A DNA stretch of 64,000 nucleotides from Streptomyces griseus subsp. griseus (GCF_003610995.1 NZ_CP032543.1:4154001-4218000); one strand, 5' to 3'; positions 44,740 through 54,469 are shown, numbered from the stretch's first letter. Translations and numbers: made by a program. Notes: generated from the sequence alone by a model not told the origin.

Positions 44740-46017
44740 ATGGGCGAGGCTGTGCAGCGGCGCTTTACGGTTCTGACCGCGGTGGTGGCCGCGCTGGGTA
44801 TGACGGCAACGTTGTCGGGGTGCGGCGGTGACAGCGGCACGGGCGACGTCACCCTCAAGCTCGTCGCCGCCGACTACGGCACCAGTTCGGCCAACAGCTC
44901 CGAGAAGTACTGGAGCGGTGTGGCGGCGGGCTTCGAGAAGCAGAACCCCGGCATCAAGATCGATGTCAACGTCCTCTCCTGGAAGGACGTCGACCGCAAG
45001 GTCGCCGAGATGGTCAAGGAGGGCAAGGCCCCCGACATCGCCCAGATCGGCGCCTACGCCGACTTCGCCAAGGCCGACAAGCTCTACAGCGTCGACCAGA
45101 TGGTCTCCATCCGTACCCAGGCCAACTTCCTGCCCTCCCTCACGGACGCGGGCAAGGTCGACGGCACGCTCTACGGGCTCCCGTTCGTCGCCAGCACCCG
45201 GCTGCTCTTCTACAACGAGAAGCTCTTCGACCAGGCGGGTCTGAAGGCCCCCAAGACCTGGGACGACATCCAGAGCGGGGCCGCCGCGCTCAAGGCCAAG
45301 GGCGTCAAGTACCCCTTCGCCCTGCCGCTCGGCCAGGAGGAGGCCCAGGCCGAGACCCTGATGTGGCTGCTCAGCAACAGCGGCGGCTACGTCGACGACG
45401 TCGGCCTCTACGACATCGACTCGGCCCAGAACGTCGCCACGTTCAGCTGGCTGCGGGACAACCTCGTCGGCAAGGGCCTCACCGGTCCCGTCGCCCCGGG
45501 CGAGCTGGACCGCGCGAAGGCCTTCGAGGCGTTCACCAAGGGCGAGGTCGGCATGCTCAACGGCCACCCCACGCTGATGGAGGAGGCCGAGGCCAAGGGC
45601 GTCAAGGTCGGCATGGTGCCGCTGCCGGGCGCCGAGGGGCCGACCAAGGGCTCCATGGGCGTCGCCGACTGGATGATGGGCTTCAAGCAGAACGGCAACC
45701 GCCAGGCGATCGGCAAGTTCTTCGACTACGCCTACTCCGACGAGAACGTGCTCGCCTTCGCCGACGAGTACGACCTGCTGCCGGTGACCGGCAGCGCGTC
45801 CGCCGAGATGGAGACCGACGCCAAGCACGCGAAGCTGCGCGAGTTCCTGGCGGCGCTGCCCAACTCCCAGCTGCCTCCCTTCGGCAAGACGTCCTGGGCG
45901 ACGGTGAGCGAGGCGATCAAGACGAACATCGGCGAGGCGGTCGCGCCCGGCGGGAGCCCGGAGCGGGTGCTCGGGGCGATAGCGGCCGAGGCGACGAAGG
46001 CGGAGAGCGCGGAGTAG
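44740..46017 (+). CDS. Sugar ABC transporter solute-binding lipoprotein, orphan
   Basis: 425 residues of the SBP_bac_1 family. The lipoprotein signal ends LSGCGG (Cys near 28). Conserved parts include WSGVAAGFEKQNPGIKIDVNVLSWKDV, GKAPDIAQIGAYADFA and GLPFVASTRLLFYNEKLFDQAGL. It should bind a mono- or oligosaccharide. No permease or ATPase genes are adjacent, so it must pair with permeases encoded elsewhere and probably MsiK. The DasR-like sites and divergent nagKA suggest an aminosugar ligand. ATG 44740, with AGAGGA about 10 nt upstream; GTG 44752 is an alternative. Confidence 0.88.
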   Translation: MGEAVQRRFTVLTAVVAALGMTATLSGCGGDSGTGDVTLKLVAADYGTSSANSSEKYWSGVAAGFEKQNPGIKIDVNVLSWKDVDRKVAEMVKEGKAPDIAQIGAYADFAKADKLYSVDQMVSIRTQANFLPSLTDAGKVDGTLYGLPFVASTRLLFYNEKLFDQAGLKAPKTWDDIQSGAAALKAKGVKYPFALPLGQEEAQAETLMWLLSNSGGYVDDVGLYDIDSAQNVATFSWLRDNLVGKGLTGPVAPGELDRAKAFEAFTKGEVGMLNGHPTLMEEAEAKGVKVGMVPLPGAEGPTKGSMGVADWMMGFKQNGNRQAIGKFFDYAYSDENVLAFADEYDLLPVTGSASAEMETDAKHAKLREFLAALPNSQLPPFGKTSWATVSEAIKTNIGEAVAPGGSPERVLGAIAAEATKAESAE

Positions 46018-46040
46018 GCGGGCGCGGTTAGGTTGGTTGT

Positions 46041-46301
46041 ATGACCGCTTCCGACGCCGAGCCCGCGCCTTCCCCTCCGGGGCTGTCCGACCGTGACCGT
46101 GCGCTGCTCGCGCTGGAGCGGAGGTCATGGGCGGGGCCGGGGGCGAAGGAGCGGGCGATCCGGGAGGAGCTGGGCATCTCTCCGGTCCGCTACTTCCAGC
46201 TTCTCAACGCGCTGATCGAGGATGAGCGGGCGCTGCGGGAGGATCCGGTGACGGTGAACCGCTTGCGCCGGCTGCGGGCTCAGCGGCGGGACCGCCGCTG
46301 A
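46041..46301 (+). CDS. DUF3263 small protein
   Basis: 86 residues. LSDRDRALLALERRSWAGPGAKERAIREELGISPVRYFQLLNALI is the DUF3263 helix-turn-helix-like domain found across actinobacteria, with a basic end (RRLRAQRRDRR). Probably DNA-binding, role unknown. TAGGTT is 6 nt before ATG, a leaderless pattern. It lies 23 nt after the lipoprotein gene but, given that hexamer, likely has its own promoter. Confidence 0.85.
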   Translation: MTASDAEPAPSPPGLSDRDRALLALERRSWAGPGAKERAIREELGISPVRYFQLLNALIEDERALREDPVTVNRLRRLRAQRRDRR

Positions 46302-46329
46302 GCCTTCCCGGGGGCGCCGCGCCCGGACC

Positions 46330-46433
46330 CCCGCTCCTCCATCGCCGGAGGGGCTGAGACCGGGTGCCCTCTGCGGCCGTGCGTGACCGGCCGAGGCCCG
46401 CAGTTCCAGCCCCTCCGGCGCTTGAGGAGCGGG
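46330..46433. repeat. Intergenic inverted repeat (REP-like)
   Basis: A 27-bp word at 46330-46356 (CCCGCTCCTCCATCGCCGGA...) recurs inverted at 46407-46433 with 2 mismatches, and flanking GC-rich sequence extends the symmetry. I recall the word CAGCCCCTCCGGCG(C/A)TTGAGGAGC as a common dispersed intergenic repeat in Streptomyces. Confidence 0.6.
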
Positions 46434-46497
46434 GTGCGGGGCGGAGCCCCGGGTGGGCCAGGTCCCGTGCTCGGCCGCACCCGGCTACGCTCGACCC

Positions 46498-47355
46498 ATG
46501 GGCAGCCACTCCGCACAGCCGCCGATCCCGACCCCGACCACCCCGGCCGGCCGCGAGGGCCTGGACGCCATCCTCGCCCGGCCCGAGCGCGCGGTCATCG
46601 CCCTCGACTTCGACGGCACGCTCGCCGACATCGTCCCGGACCCCGAGCGCGCCCGCGCCCACCCCGGCGCCGTCGAGGCGCTCGCCGCACTCGCGCCGAA
46701 GGTCGCCTCCATCGCCGTGATCACCGGCCGCCCCGCAGACGTCGCCGTCCGGTACGGCGGCTTCGCGGGCGTCCCCGGCCTCGACCACCTCGTGGTCCTC
46801 GGCCACTACGGCGCGGAGCGCTGGGACGCTGCCACCGGCACCGTGAACGCCCCCGCCCCGCACCCCGGCGTCGCCGCCGCGCGGGCCGAACTCCCCGGCG
46901 TACTGCACGAGTTCGACTCCTGGCACGGCACCTGGATCGAGGAGAAGGGGCAGGCCGTCGCCGTTCACACCCGCCGCGCCGAGGACCCGCAGGCGGCCTT
47001 CGAGACCCTGCGCGGCCCCCTCGGCGAACTGGCCGCGCTCCACGGGCTGATCCTGGAACCGGGCCGCCAGGTCCTGGAGTTGCGCCCGCCGGGCATGGAC
47101 AAGGGCGTCGCCCTGGCCACCCACGTCGCCGAGGTCGACGCCGAGTCCGTCCTGTACGCGGGCGACGACCTCGGGGACCTCGCCGCCTTCGCCGCGGTGG
47201 AGAAGCTGCGCGGCGACGGCCCGGACGGCATCCCCGGCCTGCTGGTGTGCAGCGGCAGCGCCGAGGTGCCCGAACTGGCCGAACGAGCCGATCTGCTGGT
47301 GCCCGGCCCGGCCGCCGTGGTGGACTTCCTCGCGGCCCTGGCCGATCAGCTGTAG
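46498..47355 (+). CDS. otsB: Trehalose-6-phosphate phosphatase
   Basis: 285 residues of the HAD superfamily. Motif I ALDFDGTLADIVPDPERA (nucleophile Asp near 37), motif II AVITGRPADVA, C-terminal motif YAGDDLGDLAAF with MDKGVAL upstream. It removes phosphate from trehalose-6-P made by the convergent GT20 gene whose stop is 7 nt away. ATG 46498 has TACGCT 6 nt upstream (leaderless pattern); an upstream GTG frame to 46453 is less likely. Confidence 0.93.
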   Translation: MGSHSAQPPIPTPTTPAGREGLDAILARPERAVIALDFDGTLADIVPDPERARAHPGAVEALAALAPKVASIAVITGRPADVAVRYGGFAGVPGLDHLVVLGHYGAERWDAATGTVNAPAPHPGVAAARAELPGVLHEFDSWHGTWIEEKGQAVAVHTRRAEDPQAAFETLRGPLGELAALHGLILEPGRQVLELRPPGMDKGVALATHVAEVDAESVLYAGDDLGDLAAFAAVEKLRGDGPDGIPGLLVCSGSAEVPELAERADLLVPGPAAVVDFLAALADQL

Positions 47356-47362
47356 GCGCTCC

Positions 47363-48754
47363 TCACTCCTGCCGCAGCGCCTCCAGCTGGTCCAGGAACC
47401 ACTGCTGCGGCGGGAGCGCAGTCGCCGCCTCCGCCAGCCGCTTCGTGCGCCCGGTCCGCTCCTCGGCGCTCATCGACAGGGCCTCGTGCAGCGCCTCCGC
47501 CGTGCCCACCACGTCGTACGGGTTCACCACGATCGCGTCCTCGCCCAGCTCCTCGTACGCCCCGGCCTCCCGTGACAGCACCAGCGCGCAGCCGTGGTCG
47601 GAGACGACGGGGACCTCCTTGGCGACCAGGTTCATACCGTCCCGGATCGGGTTGACCAGGGCCACATCCGCCAGCCGGTACGCGGCGAGCGAGCGGGCGA
47701 AGTCGTCCTTCACGTGGAGGACGACGGGCGTCCAACTCTCCGTGCCGTAGGCCCCGTTGATCTCCGCGGCCAGGGTCTGCACCGCCGCCGTGTAGTCCCG
47801 GTAGACCGAGAGGTCCTGGCGGGAGGGGTAGGCGAAGGCGACGTGGACCACGCGCTCGCGCCACTCGGGGTGGGTCTCCAGCAGGGTCCGGTAGGCGTGC
47901 AGGCCGCGCACGATGTTCTTGGACAGTTCCGTACGGTCCACCCGCACGATGGTCCTCCGGTCCTCGCCCACCTGCTCCCGCAGCGCCTCCATGCGCTCGT
48001 CGACGTCCGCCTCCCGCGACCGCCGCCGCAGGAAGTCCGCGTCCGCCCCCAGCCCGTGCACCCCGATCCTGGTCCGGCCCGTCCCGCCGAGGATCTCCGT
48101 ACAGCAGCCGATGAACGCGTCCGCCCACCGCCGGGTCAGGAACGCGGCCCGGTCCGCGCCCAGGATGCCGCGCAGCAGCTGCTCACCGATGTCGTCGGGC
48201 AGCAGCCGGAAGTAGTCCACCGGCGCCCACGGGGTGTGCGAGAAGTGGCCGATCCTCAGGTCCGGGCGCAGCTCGCGGAGCATCCCGGGGACCAGGGCCA
48301 GGTGGTAGTCCTGCACCAGGACCGAGGCCCCCGGCTCCGCCTCCTCGGCCAGCGCCTGGGCGAAGGCCCGGTTGTACGTCTCGTACGCGGCCCACTGACG
48401 CCGGAACTCCACGTCGAAGACCGGCTCCACGGGCGTCTGGTACAGCAGGTGGTGGACGAACCACAGCACCGAGTTGGCGATGCCGTTGTACGCGTCGGCG
48501 TGGACCTCGGCGTCGATGTCGAGCATCCGTACGCCCGGCTCACCGACTCCGCGCCGTACCGCCTCGCGGTCGCCGTCGCCGAGGGCCGCGCAGACCCAGA
48601 GCTTGTCGTCGACGGCGCTCAGCCCGGAGACGAGCCCGCCGCCGCCGCGCTTGGCGTCGAGAGTCCCGTCCTCGCCGAGCGTGTACGTGATCGGGCCGCG
48701 GTTGGACGCGACGAGGACCTGGGTGGTGGAGGAGGGTGCGTGCTCGGTGACCAT
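47363..48754 (-). CDS. otsA: Alpha,alpha-trehalose-6-phosphate synthase (GT20)
   Basis: 463 residues. GT-B fold: N-terminal LVASNRGPITYTL, GGGGLVSGL donor loop, VQDYHLALVPGMLRE, HFSHTPWAPVDYFRLLP, VDRTELSKNIVRGL and C-terminal LVNPIRDGMNLVAKE for nucleotide-sugar binding. It joins glucose from an NDP-glucose to glucose-6-P, giving trehalose-6-P. Convergent with otsB rather than in an operon with it. ATG 48754. Confidence 0.93.
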   Translation of the reverse strand: MVTEHAPSSTTQVLVASNRGPITYTLGEDGTLDAKRGGGGLVSGLSAVDDKLWVCAALGDGDREAVRRGVGEPGVRMLDIDAEVHADAYNGIANSVLWFVHHLLYQTPVEPVFDVEFRRQWAAYETYNRAFAQALAEEAEPGASVLVQDYHLALVPGMLRELRPDLRIGHFSHTPWAPVDYFRLLPDDIGEQLLRGILGADRAAFLTRRWADAFIGCCTEILGGTGRTRIGVHGLGADADFLRRRSREADVDERMEALREQVGEDRRTIVRVDRTELSKNIVRGLHAYRTLLETHPEWRERVVHVAFAYPSRQDLSVYRDYTAAVQTLAAEINGAYGTESWTPVVLHVKDDFARSLAAYRLADVALVNPIRDGMNLVAKEVPVVSDHGCALVLSREAGAYEELGEDAIVVNPYDVVGTAEALHEALSMSAEERTGRTKRLAEAATALPPQQWFLDQLEALRQE

Positions 48755-48844
48755 GTAGCGGAACCTAGCCCGTAAGGGAAGCCGCCAAACGCCTCAGAGC
48801 CTCACGCCCGCGCGCACCTCAGGGCCGCCGGCGCCCCGCACGCC

Positions 48845-49795
48845 TCACGCCGCCCACCGCTCCGCGTACTCCGCGATCTCCCGCATCGGCGGCCGCTCCT
48901 CCGTGTCCACCGCATGCGTGCGCGGCACGAACCCCTCCGCGCCCCGCTCGAACTGCGTCAGCGCCGGGCGCACCAGATGCCCCCGGGAGAGCCGCAGCTG
49001 CGCCGTGCGGTAGATCGCCGCCGCCATCCGGCCCAGCGCCTGCCCGTCCTGGTGGCGGTGGCGCCGCACCCCGACATCCACCTGGCCCAGCGTGTCCAGC
49101 CCCACGGTGTGCAGCGCGTCCACGAGCAGCCCCAGCTCCACTCCGTAACCGACCGGGAACGGCAGCCGCTCCAGCAGCGAGCGCCGCACCGCGTACTCCC
49201 CGCCCAGCGGCTGCACGAAACCCGCCAGCTGCGGCCAGTGCAGATTGAGCAGGGGACGTGCCACCAGTTCGGTGACGCGGCCTCCCTGACCTGCGCTGTC
49301 GCCGAGAGGACGGTCGTACATCGCCTTGACGAACTGCACGGTGGGATCGGTGAGCAGCGGCCCGACCGTCCCCGAGACGAAGTCCGCCGAGAAGTCCCTC
49401 AGGTCCGCGTCGACGAAGCAGACGATCTCACCGCTGGTCACCAGGAGCGACCGCCAGAGCACCTCGCCCTTGCCGGGCAGCGCCGGGATCCGGGGCAGGA
49501 TCGCGTCCCGGTGCACCACCCGGGCGCCCGCCGCCCGCGCGACGGCCGCGGTGGCGTCGGTGGAACCGGAGTCGATCACCACCAGCTCGTCGACCAGCCG
49601 GACCCTCTCCATCAGCTCCCGCCGGATGGTCCCCACGATCGCGCCGACCGTGGCCTCCTCGTTCAGCGCGGGCAGCACCACGCTCACCGACGTACGGTGC
49701 GGGTCGGCGGCCCGGGCGTCGGTGAGCCGGTTCAGCGGGCGGTCGGCGGACGACCAGGAACGCCTGGTCAGCCAGCGTTCCACCTCTTCGAGCAC
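48845..49795 (-). CDS. gpgS: Glucosyl-3-phosphoglycerate synthase
   Basis: 316 residues of GT family 81. SVSVVLPALNEEATVGAIVGTIRREL, VIDSGSTDATAAVARAAGARV, GKGEVLWRSLLVTSGEIVCFVDADLRDF (metal-binding acidic motif), GGEYAVRRSLLERLPFPVGYGVE and the HRHQ motif. It transfers glucose to 3-phosphoglycerate, the first step to glucosylglycerate, a compatible solute and precursor of methylglucose lipopolysaccharide in mycobacteria. GTG 49795 is chosen because AAGGAG at 49804-49809 is 8 nt away; GTG 49804 overlaps that site. Confidence 0.88.
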   Translation of the reverse strand: MLEEVERWLTRRSWSSADRPLNRLTDARAADPHRTSVSVVLPALNEEATVGAIVGTIRRELMERVRLVDELVVIDSGSTDATAAVARAAGARVVHRDAILPRIPALPGKGEVLWRSLLVTSGEIVCFVDADLRDFSADFVSGTVGPLLTDPTVQFVKAMYDRPLGDSAGQGGRVTELVARPLLNLHWPQLAGFVQPLGGEYAVRRSLLERLPFPVGYGVELGLLVDALHTVGLDTLGQVDVGVRRHRHQDGQALGRMAAAIYRTAQLRLSRGHLVRPALTQFERGAEGFVPRTHAVDTEERPPMREIAEYAERWAA

Positions 49796-49952
49796 GGTCG
49801 GCACTCCTTGCGTGTGAGCGGTATGTGATCCATCTCGCCGTTCGGACGACTATCTCAACAGTCCGGTCCTTCGGTTACAGTCTTGAACAACGCGGATGAC
49901 CGTCGCATGTCGGGGTCCGTCCGCACACAAACGCCTGGATCGAAGATCCAGT

Positions 49953-50061
49953 GCCACAGAGCTCATCCAGAGGGACTGAGGGAACGGCCCGTTGAAGTCC
50001 CGGCAACCCTCCTACCGACCGCGAGGTCACGGTGGGGAAGGTGCCAATTCCGTCTTGTGGC
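49953..50061 (+). ncRNA. SAM-I (S-box) riboswitch
   Basis: The P1 arm GCCACAGA (49953-49960) pairs with TCTTGTGGC (50053-50061). Between them are the S-box core words GCTCATCCAGAGGGACTGAG, GGCCC, TTGAAGTCCCGGCAACC and GGTGCCAATTCC in the right order. S-adenosylmethionine binding normally switches off sulfur and methionine genes. The gene it controls starts 45 nt downstream and encodes a threonine synthase-type enzyme, so control may act on translation initiation because no clear terminator is visible. Confidence 0.95.
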
Positions 50062-50105
50062 GAAATGCGCCGCGAGGAAGATGAGGAGAAAGGGCCTCCG
50101 CCATC

Positions 50106-51401
50106 ATGGCTGTTCAGACCATTGCAGGTAATGCCACCACCGCTTCCGTGGACCTCGGTCCCGCCGCGGCGCTTTCCTGCCGCGAGTGCGGCGAGCGTTT
50201 CGAGCTCGGCCCCCTTTTCGCCTGTGCGTCCTGTTTCGGGCCACTGGAAGTGGCGTACGACCTGCCGACCGGTTCCGCCGAGGAGCTGAAGAAGCGCATC
50301 GAGGCCGGCCCGAACAACATCTGGCGCTACGCCCCGCTGCTGCCGGTCCCCGCCGATGTCGCGGAGAAGCCCAATATCAACCCCGGTTTCACCAAGCTGG
50401 TCAAGGCCGACAACCTCGCCCGTGAGCTGGGCGTCACCGGCGGGCTGTACGTCAAGGACGACTCCGGCAACCCGACGCACTCCTTCAAGGACCGCGTCGT
50501 CGCGATCGCCGTCGAGGCCGCCCGCGCCTTCGGCTTCACCACCCTCTCCTGCTCCTCCACGGGCAACCTGGCCGGTGCCGTCGGCGCCGCCGCCGCCCGC
50601 GCCGGACTGCGCTCGTGCGTCTTCATCCCGCACGACCTGGAGCAGGGCAAGGTCGTCATGGCCGCGGTGTACGGCGGTGAGCTGGTCGGCATCGAGGGCA
50701 ACTACGACGACGTCAACCGCTTCTGCTCCGAGCTCATCGGCGACCCGCTCGGCGAGGGCTGGGGCTTCGTCAACGTCAACCTGCGCCCGTACTACGGCGA
50801 GGGCTCCAAGACCCTGGCGTACGAGATCTGCGAGCAGCTCGGCTGGAAGCTGCCGGACCAGATCGTCATCCCGATCGCGTCCGGCTCCCAGCTGACGAAG
50901 ATCGACAAGGGGTTCCAGGAGCTGATCAAGCTCGGCCTGGTCGAGGACAGGCCGTACAAGATCTTCGGTGCCCAGGCCGAGGGCTGCTCCCCGGTCTCCG
51001 CCGCCTTCAAGGCCGGGCACGACGTCGTACGGCCCCAGAAGCCGAACACCATCGCCAAGTCCCTGGCCATCGGCAACCCGGCGGACGGCCCGTACGTCCT
51101 CGACATCGCCCGTCGTACAGGCGGCGCGGTGGAGGACGTGAACGACGAGCAGGTCGTCGACGCGATCAAGCTGCTGGCGCGCACCGAGGGCATCTTCGGC
51201 GAGACGGCGGGCGGTGTGACGCTCGGCGTGACCAAGAAGCTGATCGAGGCCGGTGTGATCGACCCGGCGCTCACCACCGTCGTCCTGAACACCGGTGACG
51301 GGCTCAAGACCCTCGACGCGGTCTCCGCGACCTCGCAGGCCACGGCCACCATCAAGCCGAGCCTGGACGCGTTCCGCGCCGCGGGCCTCGCCTCCGCCTG
51401 A
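50106..51401 (+). CDS. thrC: Threonine synthase-type PLP enzyme, SAM-riboswitch controlled
   Basis: 431 residues. An N-terminal zinc ribbon (CRECG...CASCFG, four Cys) precedes the fold-type II PLP domain, with the Schiff-base Lys128 in NPTHSFKDRVV and CSSTGNLAGAVGAAAARAGL phosphate loop, then IPIASGSQLTKI. Threonine synthases convert O-phosphohomoserine to threonine. Two context facts disagree with a simple threonine role: a SAM riboswitch in the leader, and a sulfur-carrier gene 41 nt downstream. S. coelicolor, as I recall, has another thrC in a hom-thrC-thrB operon. A homocysteine-forming role is discussed as a finding. Confidence 0.88.
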   Translation: MAVQTIAGNATTASVDLGPAAALSCRECGERFELGPLFACASCFGPLEVAYDLPTGSAEELKKRIEAGPNNIWRYAPLLPVPADVAEKPNINPGFTKLVKADNLARELGVTGGLYVKDDSGNPTHSFKDRVVAIAVEAARAFGFTTLSCSSTGNLAGAVGAAAARAGLRSCVFIPHDLEQGKVVMAAVYGGELVGIEGNYDDVNRFCSELIGDPLGEGWGFVNVNLRPYYGEGSKTLAYEICEQLGWKLPDQIVIPIASGSQLTKIDKGFQELIKLGLVEDRPYKIFGAQAEGCSPVSAAFKAGHDVVRPQKPNTIAKSLAIGNPADGPYVLDIARRTGGAVEDVNDEQVVDAIKLLARTEGIFGETAGGVTLGVTKKLIEAGVIDPALTTVVLNTGDGLKTLDAVSATSQATATIKPSLDAFRAAGLASA

Positions 51402-51442
51402 CGACCCACCGCACCGAGACCGAAGCAAGAAGGGCACCCACC

Positions 51443-51721
51443 ATGAGCGTCAAGGTCCGCATCCCCACCATCCTCCGCACGTACACGGGCGGCCAGGCCG
51501 AGGTCACGGCGGAGGGCGCGAAGCTCTCCGAGGTCATCGACTCCCTGGAGAAGGACCACCCGGGCATCGCCGCCCGCGTCCTGGACGACCAGGGCAAGCT
51601 GCGCCGCTTCGTGAACGTGTACGTCAACGACGACGACGTGCGCTTCGAGGGCGGCCTCGACGCCGCCACGCCCGACGGCGCCGGCATCTCGATCATCCCG
51701 GCCGTGGCCGGCGGCTGCTGA
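51443..51721 (+). CDS. MoaD/ThiS-type sulfur-carrier protein ending Gly-Gly-Cys
   Basis: 92 residues with the ubiquitin-like beta-grasp: MSVKVRIPTILRTYTGGQAEV, then GKLRRFVNVYVNDDDVRFEGGLD and C-terminal IIPAVAGGC. It most resembles CysO, the carrier that gives sulfur to CysM in mycobacteria, but has one extra Cys after the Gly-Gly. Such tails usually must be trimmed by a JAMM protease before the Gly is adenylated and thiocarboxylated, as for QbsE. GAAGGGCACC lies before ATG. It is in one transcript with thrC and ends at a strong terminator. Confidence 0.9.
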   Translation: MSVKVRIPTILRTYTGGQAEVTAEGAKLSEVIDSLEKDHPGIAARVLDDQGKLRRFVNVYVNDDDVRFEGGLDAATPDGAGISIIPAVAGGC

Positions 51722-51747
51722 TCCGACGACTCTCAGCTGAACAGCAG

Positions 51748-51782
51748 TTGCCCCCTCCGCGACACAGAGCGGAGGGGGCAAT
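51748..51782 (+). terminator. Terminator of the thrC-sulfur carrier unit
   Basis: A 13-bp stem TTGCCCCCTCCGC and its complement with an 8-nt loop, running into AATT. It marks the end of the riboswitch transcript. Confidence 0.9.
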
Positions 51783-52140
51783 TCTGCATGGTTGAGCGCG
51801 GTAGAGTTGGGGAAGGCCCCCTCGCCGCGTGTGCCGCCCGCATATGAGAATGCGCCCGGCCCCGATAAGAAGCAGCCAAAGTACGTGAACCCCTTGAGGC
51901 ATAAGTGGCCTTTGCCTGGCCCGACTTGCCCGTAAATCTCAGCAATCCCGCATATTCGGGCGTTCGCCCGTGCCCAGAATTCTCGTCCGATTGACCTGTT
52001 GCAGAGGGCAGTTGGGCGGATACATTCGGCCGCGGTCGACGCGCTGCGGCGCCGCGCACCCTCTCCTGTCGGAGGGTGAGTTCCGACCCGGGGCCGCGAA
52101 GTGCGGTCCCGTGCAAGGGCCAGTTATAGGGGAGTTAGGC
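51783..52140 (+). promoter_or_regulatory. Promoter region and long 5' leader of the cold-shock gene
   Basis: No gene is visible. A candidate promoter is TTGCAG (51999-52004) with 16 bp to TACATT (52021-52026), giving a leader of about 110 nt rich in paired GC words (CGGCGCCGCGC region). Long structured leaders are usual for cold-shock genes. GGGGAGTT supplies the ribosome site at 52129-52136. Confidence 0.5.
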
Positions 52141-52347
52141 ATGGCTCAGGGCACCGTCAAGTGGTTCAACGCGGAGAAGGGGTACGGCTTCATCGCGGTC
52201 GACGGTGGTGCGGATGTTTTCGTCCACTACAGCGCGATCCAGATGGACGGGTACCGCACCCTCGAAGAGGGTCAGCGAGTTGAATTCGAGATCTCGCAGG
52301 GCCAGAAGGGGCCCCAGGCCGACATGGTCAAGCTCGCTGTCGGCTGA
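52141..52347 (+). CDS. Cold-shock protein (CspA/ScoF family)
   Basis: 68 residues, a single cold-shock domain with RNP1 KGYGFIAV and RNP2 VFVHYSAI, preceded by GTVKWFNAE. It binds single-stranded RNA/DNA and melts mRNA structure. Lies upstream of groEL2 as in S. coelicolor. Several paralogues occur per genome; the specific scoF number is not assigned. Confidence 0.95.
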   Translation: MAQGTVKWFNAEKGYGFIAVDGGADVFVHYSAIQMDGYRTLEEGQRVEFEISQGQKGPQADMVKLAVG

Positions 52348-52383
52348 GTCCGGCGCGGCCGTCCGGCACCACTACTCACGCAC

Positions 52384-52420
52384 GTAGGGCCCGACCCCGG
52401 ATCAGGGGATCGGGCCCTAC
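52384..52420 (+). terminator. Terminator after the cold-shock gene
   Basis: An 11-bp stem GTAGGGCCCGA/TCGGGCCCTAC with an additional CCCC/GGGG inner stem and GGATCA loop. Confidence 0.85.
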
Positions 52421-52460
52421 GCGCGTGCCGGGACCGGATGGCGGGCCCTGGCCTGAGGCG

Positions 52461-52487
52461 CTTGCACTCTCGGGGGTCGAGTGCTAA
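52461..52487 (+). promoter_or_regulatory. CIRCE operator 1 (HrcA site)
   Basis: CTTGCACTC, nine bases, GAGTGCTAA. It matches CIRCE (TTAGCACTC-N9-GAGTGCTAA), with the left arm off by two bases. HrcA represses chaperonin genes in the absence of heat stress. Confidence 0.9.
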
Positions 52488-52496
52488 TCATTGGCA

Positions 52497-52523
52497 TTAG
52501 CACTCTCCAGGTGAGAGTGACAG
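52497..52523 (+). promoter_or_regulatory. CIRCE operator 2, degenerate right arm
   Basis: TTAGCACTC, nine bases, GAGTGACAG. The left arm is perfect and the right arm keeps GAGTG only. It lies 9 bp after the first CIRCE. Confidence 0.75.
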
Positions 52524-52544
52524 AAACTTGGACCGGGCCGGTGA

Positions 52545-54272
<1,728 letters not shown>

Positions 54273-54309
54273 TCGGGTCCCCACGACCGGTCGAAGCTCC
54301 ACGCACGTC

Positions 54310-54353
54310 CCACAGGGGCGGTACCTCCTTCACGGGGGGTGCCGCCCCTGTGG
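54310..54353 (+). terminator. Terminator of groEL2
   Basis: A 12-bp stem CCACAGGGGCGG and complement with a loop of about 20 nt that can add further pairs (GTACC/GGGGT). Confidence 0.8.
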
Positions 54354-54399
54354 CGTGTCCGGGTTCCTTGGGACACTGCGGGGACGGGACGCCGCGTTC

Positions 54400-54458
54400 G
54401 GATGCGGGTCCCGCGGATGCGGGACGCGGCACATGGATGCGGGTCCCGCGGATACGGG
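54400..54458 (+). repeat. 24-bp direct repeat, two copies
   Basis: GGATGCGGGTCCCGCGGAT-type word at 54400-54423 and at 54435-54458, period 35 bp, one mismatch. It lies just upstream of the membrane protein start. Confidence 0.75.
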
Positions 54459-54469
54459 GGCGGAACGGT

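Noticed and set aside
50062..50105. A rho-independent terminator as the output of the SAM riboswitch
   Set aside because: No stable hairpin with a T-run lies between the aptamer and thrC; control of ribosome access is more likely.
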